A program made the position numbers and the translations under genes. The notes beneath the pieces are model-generated. The model was not told where the DNA came from. It saw only the letters and a program-made list of their open reading frames with translations, and ran no database searches. This document shows, one piece after another, positions 27,877 through 36,044 of a stretch of 36,660 bases of DNA (the first letter of the stretch is position 1; each line of letters starts with the position of its first letter). Origin of the DNA: Proteobacteria bacterium UBA4656 (lineage in GTDB: Bacteria > Pseudomonadota > Gammaproteobacteria > Xanthomonadales > Ahniellaceae); assembly GCA_002405525.1 (NCBI GenBank), contig DHLY01000079.1, positions 38,931 through 75,590 of the forward strand, written 5' to 3'.

Positions 27877-30800
27877 ATGGCCCCGGAACCCCTGAGGGGA
27901 TGCGCTGCTGCGCACGCGGCCGATGTGCTGGCCGCCGAGTCCGCCGGCGGTGACCTGGCACAGGACCTCGCCGATTACACCGCGCTGGCAGCCGCTCTGT
28001 GTGGTGCGCCGGTGGCGGCCGTGTCGATGCTCGGTGCTCGACACCAGCACCTCGTCGCCCGGCTGGGAATCGACCTCGCCCGCACGTCCCGCGATCTGGC
28101 CTTCATCGACGACGCGGCGGCGGATCGCGCGGCCCTCGCAGTGGCGGACGCCGCCGCCGACCCGCGTTTCGCGGACCATCCGCTGGTATGCGGTGCTCCG
28201 AAGATCGCTGCGTTCGCCGGCGTAGGGCTTGCCGACGCTGCGGGCCGCAGCCTGGGCAGCCTGTTCGTCGCCTGGCACGCCCCCCACCGTCCGCCAGCGG
28301 CGGCCATCGACGGCCTGCGGCGCCTCGCGCGCCAGGTCGAGCGGCGCATCCAGCGCGAGGCCGCGCCGGGCGGAACGGATCAGGCACAGGACTCGGCCCA
28401 CGCCGGCGACCGCCGTTTCCGGCGTGCGCTTGAAGCGCTCGACCACGTGGCGGTGCAGGCCTTCCGGCCCGACGGCCGGATCAACTTCTGGAATCGCGCC
28501 AGCGAGGCCCTTTACGGCTGGCGGGCCGACGAAGCGCTCGGCGCGGACATCATCCCGCTGCTGTTCCCGCCGGAGGCCCGGGATGCCGAGCGCGCCCTGC
28601 TTGCCCGTGTGGCCGGCTCGGCGGACCTGTCCGCCGCCGGCGAAGTCGAACTGCTGCGCCGTGACGGCTCGCGGACCACGATCTACGCCGCGCGAGTCTT
28701 GGTGCCCTCCGCCGACGGCGAGCCCGAGTTCTTCTGCTTCGACGTCGACATCAACGCGCGCCGCGCCGCCGAGGATGCGCTTCGCGCCAGCGAACGGCGC
28801 CTGCGCGAGATCACCGACGCCATCCCGGGCGCCATCCTCCGCTTCATGATCCGCCCCGACGGGCGCTATCTGATCGATTACATCAGCCGCGGTTGCAGCG
28901 AAATCTGGGAAATCGACGCCGACTCGATCATTGCCGACTCGACGCCGCTGCGGGCCATGGTGTTGCCGGAGGATCAGCCGGGGGTCCTCGAATCGGTGCG
29001 GCAGAGCGCGCGCACCCTGCAGCCTTGGCGTCACCAGTGGCGCATCCGCACCCCGTCAGGGCGCCTGAAGTGGCTGGCCGGCAGTGGCATCCCAGCGCCG
29101 ACCGGCGTCGGCGGCGTGCTCTGGAACAGCTTCATCGTGGACCGCACCGCACAGGCGCGCGCCGAGACCGCGCTGGCGCGTTCCGAGGCGCGCTACCGGG
29201 CGATCGCCGAGAACATCCCGGGCGCGATCTTCCGCTACCTGCTGCACCCGGATGGCCGGCATTCGCTGGAGTTCATCTCCGGCGGCGCCGGCGCGATCTG
29301 GGAGCGCGACCCGCAGTCGCTGCGCGCGGACGTGGGCCTGCTGACCGCCGCGATGGCGCCCGAGGATCGCGACGGATTCCGGGCGACCATCGATCACAGC
29401 GCCGCGACGCTCGTCGAGTGGCACTACCGCTGGCAGATCAACACGCCCTCGGGACGGCGCAAGTGGCTGCAGGGCAACGGCCGCCCGGCGCGCAGCGACG
29501 ATGGGACCGTCGCCTGGGACGGATATGTGTTCGAGATCAGCGAACTCCACGCAGCGGAGGCCGCTCTCGCCCTGTCGGAGGCCCGGTTGCGGGTGCTGCT
29601 CGAATCGGCTCCCGAAGCACTGGTGGTGCTGGACGTCGAGGCCGGCCGCTTCGTCGACTTCAACGGCAAGTCCTGCCGGCTTTTCGGCATCCAGCCGGAG
29701 CGGATGCGGGAACTCGACCTGGCCGCGGTGAGCCCCGCGGTGCAGCCGGACGGTCGCGCCTCGGTCGACGCACTGCGCGCGGTGCTGCAGCGGGCGGCGG
29801 CCTGGCAGGAGGTGGTCTTCGACTGGACCCACCAGCGCGCCGATGGCACCGAAATGCCCTGCGAGGTGCATCTGGTCCGGATCCCGGACGCCACCCGCAC
29901 CCTGGTCCGGGGCAGTATCGTCGACGTCACCGAACGCAAGCGCGCCGAACAGGCCCTGCGCGAGAGCGAACGCCGCTTCCGCTCGCTGGTCGAGGACATC
30001 CCGACCATCGCGGCCCAGGGCTACGATCGTGAGCGCCGCGTCACCTTCTGGAACAAGGGCAGCGAGCAACTGTACGGCTGGACTGCTGCGGAGGCGACCG
30101 GACAGCGGATGGAAGATCTCATCGTTCCACCAGCGATGCACGCGGCGGTGGCCGAAGCCCACGCCCGCTGGATGCGCGAGGGCCGGATCGACGTGCCGTG
30201 GGAGGAACGGGTGCTGGTCGACCGCTCCGGCCTGCCGGTGCCCGTGTTTTCCAGCCACAGCCTGCAGCCGCAACCGGACGGCGAGCCCGCGCTGTATTGC
30301 CTCGACGTAGACCTGCGCGACCTGCGCCGCACGGAAGCCGCGTTGCAGCAGGCCAACGCGGCCTTGCAGCAACGCAACGATGAACTGCAGCAGTTCGTGA
30401 TGGTCGCCTCGCATGACCTGCAGGAACCGCTGCGCAAGATGCAGGCCTTCGCCGACCGCCTGCGCGACTCGACGACCGGCCGGCTGTCGATGATCGAGCA
30501 GGACTACCTGGAGCGGCTGGAACGCGCAGCCACCCGCATGCGCGAACTGATCCAGGACCTGCTCGATTACTCGGCCGTCTCGCTGGGCACGCCGCAGCGC
30601 GTGCCGGTCGACCTCGGCGCCGTGCTCGCCGAGGTGGTGGAGGACCTCGGCGCGGCGATTGCGTCCAGCGACGGCCGGGTCGATTCGACGGCGCTACCGG
30701 TGCTGCCCGCCGACCCGGTGCAGATGCGGCAACTGTTGCAGAACCTGGTCGGCAACGCCCTCAAGTACCGCAGCCCGGCGCGCCCACCGCGGGTGCTGGT

Positions 30801-31080
30801 CGACGCGTCTCGGGTCGACCTTCCGGGCGGGCCGTACTGGCGGCTGCGGGTTTCCGACAACGGCATCGGCTTCGACGACGCCCACCGCGAACGCATCTTC
30901 GTGCCGTTCCAGCGCCTGCATGCGCGGGCCGAGATCGACGGCACCGGCATCGGGCTCGCCATCGTGCGCCGCATCGCCGAGCGTCACGGCGGGGCGGTGG
31001 AGGCGCGCGGCCGCGCCGGCGAGGGCGCCGAGTTCCTGGTCCTGCTGCCGACCGGCGGCGACCCGGTCTCGGCCGCCTGA
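27877..31080 (+). CDS. Soluble GAF-PAS(x5) sensor histidine kinase
   Basis: A 1,067-residue cytoplasmic kinase with no membrane segment. Order: GAF-like domain (about 20-165; ADPRFADHPLVCGAPKIAAFAGV), five PAS domains (about 181-305, 308-430, 439-560, 569-690, 700-825), then a HisKA domain with the phospho-acceptor in ASHDLQEPLRKM (His846) and a HATPase domain with NALKYRS, DNGIGFDD and GTGIGLAIVRRIAERHGG. PAS2 and PAS3 are close copies (IPGAI.R...PDGR...SG...IWE), and PAS1 resembles PAS5 (NFWN/TFWNxxSExLYGW). The HDLQEPLRK type occurs in phytochrome-like and bacteriophytochrome-associated kinases, but no chromophore Cys is obvious. The signal is unknown, and no receiver domain or neighbouring response regulator exists in the window. 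ATG 27877 lacks a strong ribosome site. Confidence 0.93.
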   Translation: MAPEPLRGCAAAHAADVLAAESAGGDLAQDLADYTALAAALCGAPVAAVSMLGARHQHLVARLGIDLARTSRDLAFIDDAAADRAALAVADAAADPRFADHPLVCGAPKIAAFAGVGLADAAGRSLGSLFVAWHAPHRPPAAAIDGLRRLARQVERRIQREAAPGGTDQAQDSAHAGDRRFRRALEALDHVAVQAFRPDGRINFWNRASEALYGWRADEALGADIIPLLFPPEARDAERALLARVAGSADLSAAGEVELLRRDGSRTTIYAARVLVPSADGEPEFFCFDVDINARRAAEDALRASERRLREITDAIPGAILRFMIRPDGRYLIDYISRGCSEIWEIDADSIIADSTPLRAMVLPEDQPGVLESVRQSARTLQPWRHQWRIRTPSGRLKWLAGSGIPAPTGVGGVLWNSFIVDRTAQARAETALARSEARYRAIAENIPGAIFRYLLHPDGRHSLEFISGGAGAIWERDPQSLRADVGLLTAAMAPEDRDGFRATIDHSAATLVEWHYRWQINTPSGRRKWLQGNGRPARSDDGTVAWDGYVFEISELHAAEAALALSEARLRVLLESAPEALVVLDVEAGRFVDFNGKSCRLFGIQPERMRELDLAAVSPAVQPDGRASVDALRAVLQRAAAWQEVVFDWTHQRADGTEMPCEVHLVRIPDATRTLVRGSIVDVTERKRAEQALRESERRFRSLVEDIPTIAAQGYDRERRVTFWNKGSEQLYGWTAAEATGQRMEDLIVPPAMHAAVAEAHARWMREGRIDVPWEERVLVDRSGLPVPVFSSHSLQPQPDGEPALYCLDVDLRDLRRTEAALQQANAALQQRNDELQQFVMVASHDLQEPLRKMQAFADRLRDSTTGRLSMIEQDYLERLERAATRMRELIQDLLDYSAVSLGTPQRVPVDLGAVLAEVVEDLGAAIASSDGRVDSTALPVLPADPVQMRQLLQNLVGNALKYRSPARPPRVLVDASRVDLPGGPYWRLRVSDNGIGFDDAHRERIFVPFQRLHARAEIDGTGIGLAIVRRIAERHGGAVEARGRAGEGAEFLVLLPTGGDPVSAA

Positions 31081-31095
31081 AGCCGCGGTGGGCCC

Positions 31096-31548
31096 TCAGC
31101 GCCGATACTCGGCCGCCCGCCAGTCAGCGGCCGCACGGTCGAGCACGCTGTTGATGTAGGTGTGCCCGTTCTCGCTGCCGAAGCGCTTGGCCACCGCGAT
31201 CGCCTCGTTGATCACCACCCGGTACGGAACATCGATCCGGTGCAGAAGCTCGTAGGTCGCGATGCGCAGCACGGCGCGTTCGATCGGATCGACTTCTTCC
31301 ACTTCGCGATCGAGGAATACGCGCAGCCTTGCGTCCAGTGCGCCGCGTTCGCGTTCCACGCCGGCCACCAGGTCCCGGAAGTAGTCCAGGTCGGCGACCT
31401 CCATCTCCTGCTCGTGCTCGAACTGCGCCACGACGCGCGGCATCGGGTTGCCCGAGACCTGCCAGGCGTAGACCGCCTGCAGGGCGCGGCGCCGCGCCCG
31501 CGAGCGCGCGGCGAGATCGATGCCGGAATTCGGGCGCTGGATCGTCAT
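31096..31548 (-). CDS. nusB: Transcription antitermination factor NusB
   Basis: A 150-residue all-helical RNA-binding protein that joins NusE on boxA RNA for rRNA antitermination. The Arg-rich N-terminus AARSRARRRALQAVYAWQVSGN, PIERAVLRIATYELLHRIDVPYRVVINEAIAVAKRFGSENGHTYINSVLDR-type C-terminus (given here only as the recognised block) and length are standard. It starts 4 nt after the ribH stop. The convergent kinase gene ends only 15 nt from its stop. Confidence 0.96.
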   Translation of the reverse strand: MTIQRPNSGIDLAARSRARRRALQAVYAWQVSGNPMPRVVAQFEHEQEMEVADLDYFRDLVAGVERERGALDARLRVFLDREVEEVDPIERAVLRIATYELLHRIDVPYRVVINEAIAVAKRFGSENGHTYINSVLDRAAADWRAAEYRR

Positions 31549-31552
31549 GCGC

Positions 31553-32077
31553 TCAGACGTCCGCGGCGCGCAGTACCGAGAGCAGCGCCAGCGCGGCTGC
31601 GGCTGCCTCGGCGCCCTTGTTGCCGCCCGCGCCGCCGGCACGCGCCCAGGCCTGCTCCTCGTCCTCGCAGGCCAGCACGCCGTTGGCGACCGGCAGGCGA
31701 TGCTCGATCGCGACCTGCATCAGTCCGCGCGCGGACTCGTTGACGATCACGTCGTAATGCGAGGTGTCGCCGCGGATCACGCAGCCGACGGCGACGATCG
31801 CGTCGCAGCGCCCGGCGGCGGCCAGCCGCGCGGCCAGCTGTGGCAATTCCCAGGCGCCCGCGACCTGCACAAACAGCAGGTCGGCGGGCGCCATGCCGGC
31901 CTCGCGCAGCGCGTCGAGCGCGCCGTCGGCGAGGCGGTCGACGATCGCGCCGTTGAAGGTCGAAGCGAGTACCGCGATCCGCGCACCGCGCGGTGGCACG
32001 CCTGCCAGCAGCGGCACGCCGTGTCGATCGAGCGCGGGACGTGCGGCGCCGGCGCGGGTCTGGTGATGCTGGCGCAT
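31553..32077 (-). CDS. ribH: 6,7-dimethyl-8-ribityllumazine synthase
   Basis: A 174-residue lumazine synthase; it condenses the RibD-pathway amine with the butanone phosphate from RibB. Blocks seen: IAVLASTFNGAIVDRL, VQVAGAWELPQLAARL (substrate-binding region), VAVGCVIRGDTSHYDVIVNESARGL and the ending GNKGAEAAAAAL with the conserved Gly-Asn-Lys-Gly. The first 30 residues ([20 protein letters not shown]) are longer than in most homologues and may be untranslated if initiation is at a later codon. A 194-nt gap, holding a REP-like element, separates it from ribBX. Confidence 0.94.
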   Translation of the reverse strand: MRQHHQTRAGAARPALDRHGVPLLAGVPPRGARIAVLASTFNGAIVDRLADGALDALREAGMAPADLLFVQVAGAWELPQLAARLAAAGRCDAIVAVGCVIRGDTSHYDVIVNESARGLMQVAIEHRLPVANGVLACEDEEQAWARAGGAGGNKGAEAAAAALALLSVLRAADV

Positions 32078-32241
32078 GGATGGACTGTCCGGAGCGGGAT
32101 GCGAAGGAGCGCTGCGGCGTTCGGGGCCGGGTTGTGGCCGCATCCTGCGGGCGGACCCTGGCGTGGGACCGGCGCGGCTGCGTGCATCGCCGCGACGACC
32201 GGGCACTGGCGGACCCAACCCGCGCGCGGACCTTGCGTGAC

Positions 32242-32265
32242 CCGCCTGCGAGGCGGCTCTCCTAC
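32242..32265 (-). repeat. REP-like element (GTAG plus hairpin) between ribBX and ribH
   Basis: On the minus strand GTAGGAGAG is followed by CCGCCT-CGC-AGGCGG, a 6-bp stem with a 3-nt loop. A GTAG tetranucleotide before a small palindrome is the hallmark of RAYT-associated REP elements, which are common in Xanthomonadales and Pseudomonas as GTAGGAGCG-type units. It begins 7 nt past the ribBX stop. No transposase is nearby. Confidence 0.6.
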
Positions 32266-32271
32266 GGACCC

Positions 32272-33360
32272 TCACGGCGCAATGTAGTCTACCACCTCGA
32301 TCCCGAAGCCCGAGAGGCCGCGGAAACGGCGCGGCGTGCCGAGCACGCGGATCCGCGACAGGCCGAGGTCACGCAGGATCTGCGCGCCGAGTCCATGGCT
32401 GCGCCACTCGCCGGACGCGGCGCCAGTGCCGGGAGCGGCGCCAGCGAGCCGCGCCAGCGGGTCGCCGCCCGGCGCGTCCACATCGAGCACCACCACCACC
32501 CCGCTGCCGGCCGCGGCCACCGCGGCCAGCGCGCGATGCACCGACAGCGCGAAACCGGGGCCGGCGAGGTGCAGCACATCGGTCAGCGCGTCGCGCAGGT
32601 GAACCCGCACCAGCGGGGCCGCCTCGCGCGCGGGATCGCCGCGCAGCAGCGCGTAGTGGGTGCCGCGGTCGACGACGCCGCGCCACGCCACGAGCCGGAA
32701 CGGCCCGTGGTCGGTCTCGACCTCGCGCTCCAGCACGCGGCGCACGGTCTGTTCGGTGCGCAGGCGATGGCGGATCAGGTCGGCGATGGTGCCCAGGCGC
32801 AGACCATGCCGCGCCGCGAAGGCTTCCAGCTGCGGGCCGCGCGCCATGGTGCCGTCCTCGGCCAGGATCTCGACCAGCACGCCGGCGGGCTCCAGCCCGG
32901 CCAGCAGTGCGAGGTCGCTGGCGGCCTCGGTGTGCCCGGCGCGGGTCAGCACGCCGCCCGGGCTCGCCATCAACGGGAAGATGTGGCCGGGCTGGGAGAG
33001 GTCCGAGGGCACGGCATCCGGGCGCACCGCGGTGCGGATGGTGTGCGCGCGGTCGTAGGCGCTGATGCCGGTGGTGACGCCCTCGGCGGCCTCGATCGAT
33101 ACGGTGAAGTTGGTGTGGTGCGGCGAGGTGTTGTCGACCACCATCGGCTGCAGGCCGAGCTGGCGGCAGCGCTCGCGGGTCAGCGACAGGCAGACCAGCC
33201 CGCGCGCCTCGCGCACCATGAAGTTGATGTCCTGCGGCCGCACCAGCGAGGCGGCCATGATGAGGTCCCCCTCGTTCTCGCGGTCCTCGTCGTCGAGTAC
33301 CACCACCATGCGTCCGGCGCGGATCTCGTCGAGCAGTTCGGGGATGGGGCTGAAGGGCAT
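32272..33360 (-). CDS. ribB: 3,4-dihydroxy-2-butanone-4-phosphate synthase with degenerate GTP cyclohydrolase II domain (RibBX)
   Basis: A 362-residue riboflavin-pathway enzyme. Residues 1-205 are a complete RibB domain: the acidic loop VVVLDDEDRENEGDLIMAA, SPHHTNFTVSI and the GHTEAASDLALLAG block. The C-terminal half keeps the shape of GTP cyclohydrolase II but lacks its three zinc cysteines: at the site normally reading VRVHSxCLTGD...CDCG, it has LVRVHLRDALTDVLH. This matches the described RibBX type, in which the second domain is not a cyclohydrolase, so a separate RibA must exist elsewhere. The inverted repeat element lies just upstream. Confidence 0.94.
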   Translation of the reverse strand: MPFSPIPELLDEIRAGRMVVVLDDEDRENEGDLIMAASLVRPQDINFMVREARGLVCLSLTRERCRQLGLQPMVVDNTSPHHTNFTVSIEAAEGVTTGISAYDRAHTIRTAVRPDAVPSDLSQPGHIFPLMASPGGVLTRAGHTEAASDLALLAGLEPAGVLVEILAEDGTMARGPQLEAFAARHGLRLGTIADLIRHRLRTEQTVRRVLEREVETDHGPFRLVAWRGVVDRGTHYALLRGDPAREAAPLVRVHLRDALTDVLHLAGPGFALSVHRALAAVAAAGSGVVVVLDVDAPGGDPLARLAGAAPGTGAASGEWRSHGLGAQILRDLGLSRIRVLGTPRRFRGLSGFGIEVVDYIAP

Positions 33361-33398
33361 GCGGGTGGTCGTCTCGGAATTCGGTGTGCGCAGAATGG

Positions 33399-33486
33399 AA
33401 TGAGCGCAGCGAATCGCACCGCGCTTTTGGTTTGCGGCCCCGCTTCTGCAACGGCGGCGCAATTCGCTACGGTCATTGCACCCTAC
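33399..33486. repeat. Imperfect inverted-repeat element between ribE and ribBX
   Basis: The left arm (33399-33423, starting AATGAGCGCAGCGAAT) and the right arm (33453-33477, which on the minus strand starts AATGACCGTAGCGAAT) match at 20 of 25 positions and are separated by about 29 nt that include CGCTTTTGG. The element continues through GCACCCTAC; the complement of its CTA is the ribE stop codon. The arms resemble the TAGGGTGCAATGAGCG...GAATTGCACC family of dispersed bacterial intergenic repeats. Folding in RNA would give a long stem, so it may also affect ribE/ribBX expression. Confidence 0.65.
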
Positions 33487-34091
33487 ACCGGCGCCGCGCG
33501 ATCGAATTGCATCAACCGCTCGACGTAGCGCGCGATCGGATCGACCTCCAGGTTCACCGCATCGCCGACGTGGCGCTCGCGGAACGTGGTCACGGACACC
33601 GTGTGCGGGATCAAGGCCACGCCGAAGGCATCTGGTCCGACCTCGTTGACCGTGAGGCTCACGCCGTCGACCGCGATCGAACCCTTGGGCGCGATGTAGC
33701 GCATCAGCGCGGCGGGCGCGCGGAAGGTCCAGCGCTGCGCGCGTGCGTCGTCGGTGATCGACACCACCTCGCCGACCCCGTCGACGTGGCCGCTGACCAA
33801 ATGACCACCGAGCCGATCCGACAGGCGCAGGGACTTCTCGAGGTTCACCGCGTCGCCCGCCGCATGCGCCCCGAGGCTGGTGCGGGCAAGCGTCTCGGTG
33901 GAAACGTCGAAGGCCAGCACGCTCGCGTCGACGGCCACCACGGTCAGGCACACGCCCGACACGCAGATGCTGTCGCCGACGCCGACGTCGTCGAGCCCCA
34001 GCGCGCCGGGCGCCACCGCCAAGCGCAGGTCGCCGCCGCGCGGCTCGAGGGAGTGAATGCGGCCGGTGGCCTGCACGATACCGGTGAACAT
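33483..34091 (-). CDS. ribE: Riboflavin synthase, alpha subunit
   Basis: A 202-residue enzyme made of two similar lumazine-binding barrels. Each starts with the family pattern: MFTGIVQATGRI at residue 1 and LVSGHVDGVGEV near residue 98. The first repeat holds SICVSGVCLTVV, the second SIAVDGVSLTVNEV. It catalyses dismutation of two lumazine molecules to riboflavin. Stop codon TAG is provided by the edge of the inverted-repeat element, which suggests the extreme C-terminus (AAPV) may have been set by insertion. Confidence 0.97.
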   Translation of the reverse strand: MFTGIVQATGRIHSLEPRGGDLRLAVAPGALGLDDVGVGDSICVSGVCLTVVAVDASVLAFDVSTETLARTSLGAHAAGDAVNLEKSLRLSDRLGGHLVSGHVDGVGEVVSITDDARAQRWTFRAPAALMRYIAPKGSIAVDGVSLTVNEVGPDAFGVALIPHTVSVTTFRERHVGDAVNLEVDPIARYVERLMQFDRAAPV

Positions 34092-34146
34092 GCTCGGCCC
34101 TGCGCGACGGAGCGCGCATTGTACGCCGCGCCCCGTGTCCGCGGAT

Positions 34147-35244
34147 TCACGACGCCGGGCGCAGCAGCAGGCGCAGGTCGGCGCCGACCTGGCGCAGGTC
34201 GTGGATCGACCAGCGCGCCCGGTCGGCCAACGCGCGCAGCGGCGGCAGGGCCAGCAGCGGTCGCGCGTCGTCGCCCAGGAAAGACGGATTCACGTACAGC
34301 AGCACCTCGTCGACCAGTCCCGCATGCGCGAAGGCGCCGGCCAGCGTGGACCCGGCCTCGACGTGGACCTCGTTGACGCCGCGCTGCGCCAGCTCGGCCA
34401 GCAGCACGGCAAGCCCAAGGCCAGTCGCGTGATGCGGCACGCTGAGCACGCGCGCGGCGTCCACGCCGTGGCTGCCGGCGACGCATTCCGGCGCGCAGGC
34501 GACCAGGGTGGGCGCCGCGCCATCCAGCACGCGGGCCGCTGCGGGGACGCGCAGCCGCGAATCCAGCACCACCCGCAGCGGCGCCGCGAAGGCCTCGTCA
34601 CCCGGCAGCCGAACGGTCAGGTGCGGGTCATCGGCGAGTACCGTGCCGATGCCGGTCATGATCGCCGAACTGCGCGCGCGCCAGTGCATGTTGTCCGCAC
34701 GTGCCGCTTCGCCGGTGATCCACTGGCTGCGCCCGTCGGCCAGCGCGGTGCGCCCATCGAGGCTCATCGCCAGTTTCACCCGCACCCAGGGCCGCCCGTG
34801 TTCCACGCGCATCAGGAACCCGCGGTTGATCTCGCGCGCCGGACCCTCGAGCAAACCCAGGGTGACCGCGATGCCCGCCGCGCGCAGGCGTTCGAATCCA
34901 CGCCCGTCGACCGCGTGGAAGGGATCGCCCACCGCCGCCACCACGCGCGCCACGCCGGCCGCGAGCAGCGCATCCGCGCACGGCGGCGTGCGGCCATGGT
35001 GGGCACAGGGCTCCAGCGTCACGTAGGCGGTTGCCCCGCGCGCGCGGTCGCCCGCCTCGCGCAGCGCGTGCGCTTCCGCATGCGGCGCGCCGGCGCGCTC
35101 GTGGAAGCCGCGACCCACCACCGCGTCGCCATGCGCGAGCACGCAGCCCACGCGCGGATTCGGATCGGTGGTGAACAGCCCGCGCTCGGCGAGGCGCAGC
35201 GCCTCGGCCATGTGGGCGTGGTCGGTGGCGGTGAATGAACTCAT
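34147..35244 (-). CDS. ribD: Bifunctional diaminohydroxyphosphoribosylaminopyrimidine deaminase / reductase
   Basis: A 365-residue enzyme for two early riboflavin steps. The N-terminal deaminase (1-145) has the zinc motifs HAEAHAL and EPCAHHGRTPPC; the C-terminal reductase (146-365) has VRVKLAMSLDGRTAL, SQWITGEAAR and the ending EAGSTLAGAFAHAGLVDEVLLY. The start MSSFTATDHAHM is family-like. It is the first gene of ribD-ribE-ribBX-ribH-nusB. No FMN riboswitch is visible upstream; the 221-nt divergent region to the next gene shows no clear promoter. Confidence 0.97.
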   Translation of the reverse strand: MSSFTATDHAHMAEALRLAERGLFTTDPNPRVGCVLAHGDAVVGRGFHERAGAPHAEAHALREAGDRARGATAYVTLEPCAHHGRTPPCADALLAAGVARVVAAVGDPFHAVDGRGFERLRAAGIAVTLGLLEGPAREINRGFLMRVEHGRPWVRVKLAMSLDGRTALADGRSQWITGEAARADNMHWRARSSAIMTGIGTVLADDPHLTVRLPGDEAFAAPLRVVLDSRLRVPAAARVLDGAAPTLVACAPECVAGSHGVDAARVLSVPHHATGLGLAVLLAELAQRGVNEVHVEAGSTLAGAFAHAGLVDEVLLYVNPSFLGDDARPLLALPPLRALADRARWSIHDLRQVGADLRLLLRPAS

Positions 35245-35465
35245 GCGGCGAGGCCCCGGAGCGGGGCGCCAAGGGTACGGCGCCGACCCCGGCGCTGCCC
35301 AGCGGCGCCGCTGGCCGGCTGCAGGCCCGGCCCTCACCGGTGCGCCATCGCAGACTCCTCGGCCGCCCGCGCCGCCCGGGGACCGGCCATCGCCCCGGCA
35401 CGCCGCCGACGCCGCACACACGCCGACCCGCCCATGATGCAATGGAGCTCCATCCGGAGTCGCCC

Positions 35466-36044
35466 ATGCGCCACCGATCCCGCCTCGCCGGCCTGCCCTG
35501 GGTGCTGCTCGCGCCGGACGCATGGGCCGCTGCGTGGCCCGAGGTCGCGCAGCTGCGCTCCGAGGGCAATCGCGTGACCCGCGAGGAGACGCTTCGCCGC
35601 GAGATCGCGCTGGTCGAGGGCGACGCCGCCGACCCCGCCGCGATCGAAGCCGGGCGCCAGGCGATCCTCGATCTCGAACTGTTCCGCGAAGCCGAGGCGC
35701 GCACTGGAGCGCGCGCCGACGGCCGGGTCGACGTGGTGTACCGGGTGCACGAAAAGCGCTACGTGCTTCCGATTCCGCGCGTCAACACCAGTTCCGATGC
35801 GGACCTCAGCTACGGCGCGCAGTTGCGCTGGATCAACGTCTGGGGACTCGGGCATCGCCTCGACGCGGTGTTCGAGCGCGGCGACTTCCCCGAGGATCGG
35901 CGGCGCCGCGAGGAGCAGAGCGCCAGCTTCACCTACGAGGCGCCCTTCCTCGTCGCCGACCGCTACGACCTGCGGCTCTCGGCCGGACGCCTCGAGCGCG
36001 TCACGCCGCGCGGCCCGACCGGGCGATCGCGGAGATGGACATGA
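35466..36044 (+). pseudogene. Truncated POTRA / BamA-TamA-like outer-membrane protein
   Basis: The frame starts with a signal peptide (MRHRSRLAGLPWVLLAPDAWAAA) and GGAG 6 nt upstream. A POTRA-type domain follows (LRSEGNRVTREETLRREIALVEGD, about residues 28-100), then the first strands of a barrel (RYVLPIPRVNTSSDADLSYGAQ, LRWINVWGLGHRLDAVFERGDF, SFTYEAPFLVADRYDLRLSAGRLE). Family likeness stops near base 36020, where the DNA changes into an unrelated oxidoreductase read in another frame. The product would be 192 residues, far too short to make a barrel. This is either a gene cut by rearrangement or an assembly join. Confidence 0.75.

Noticed and set aside
35245..35465. FMN riboswitch upstream of ribD
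   Set aside because: None of the conserved FMN-aptamer blocks (such as AGGGGCGGGGTG-type or the GAxAGAGT segments) is seen on either strand.
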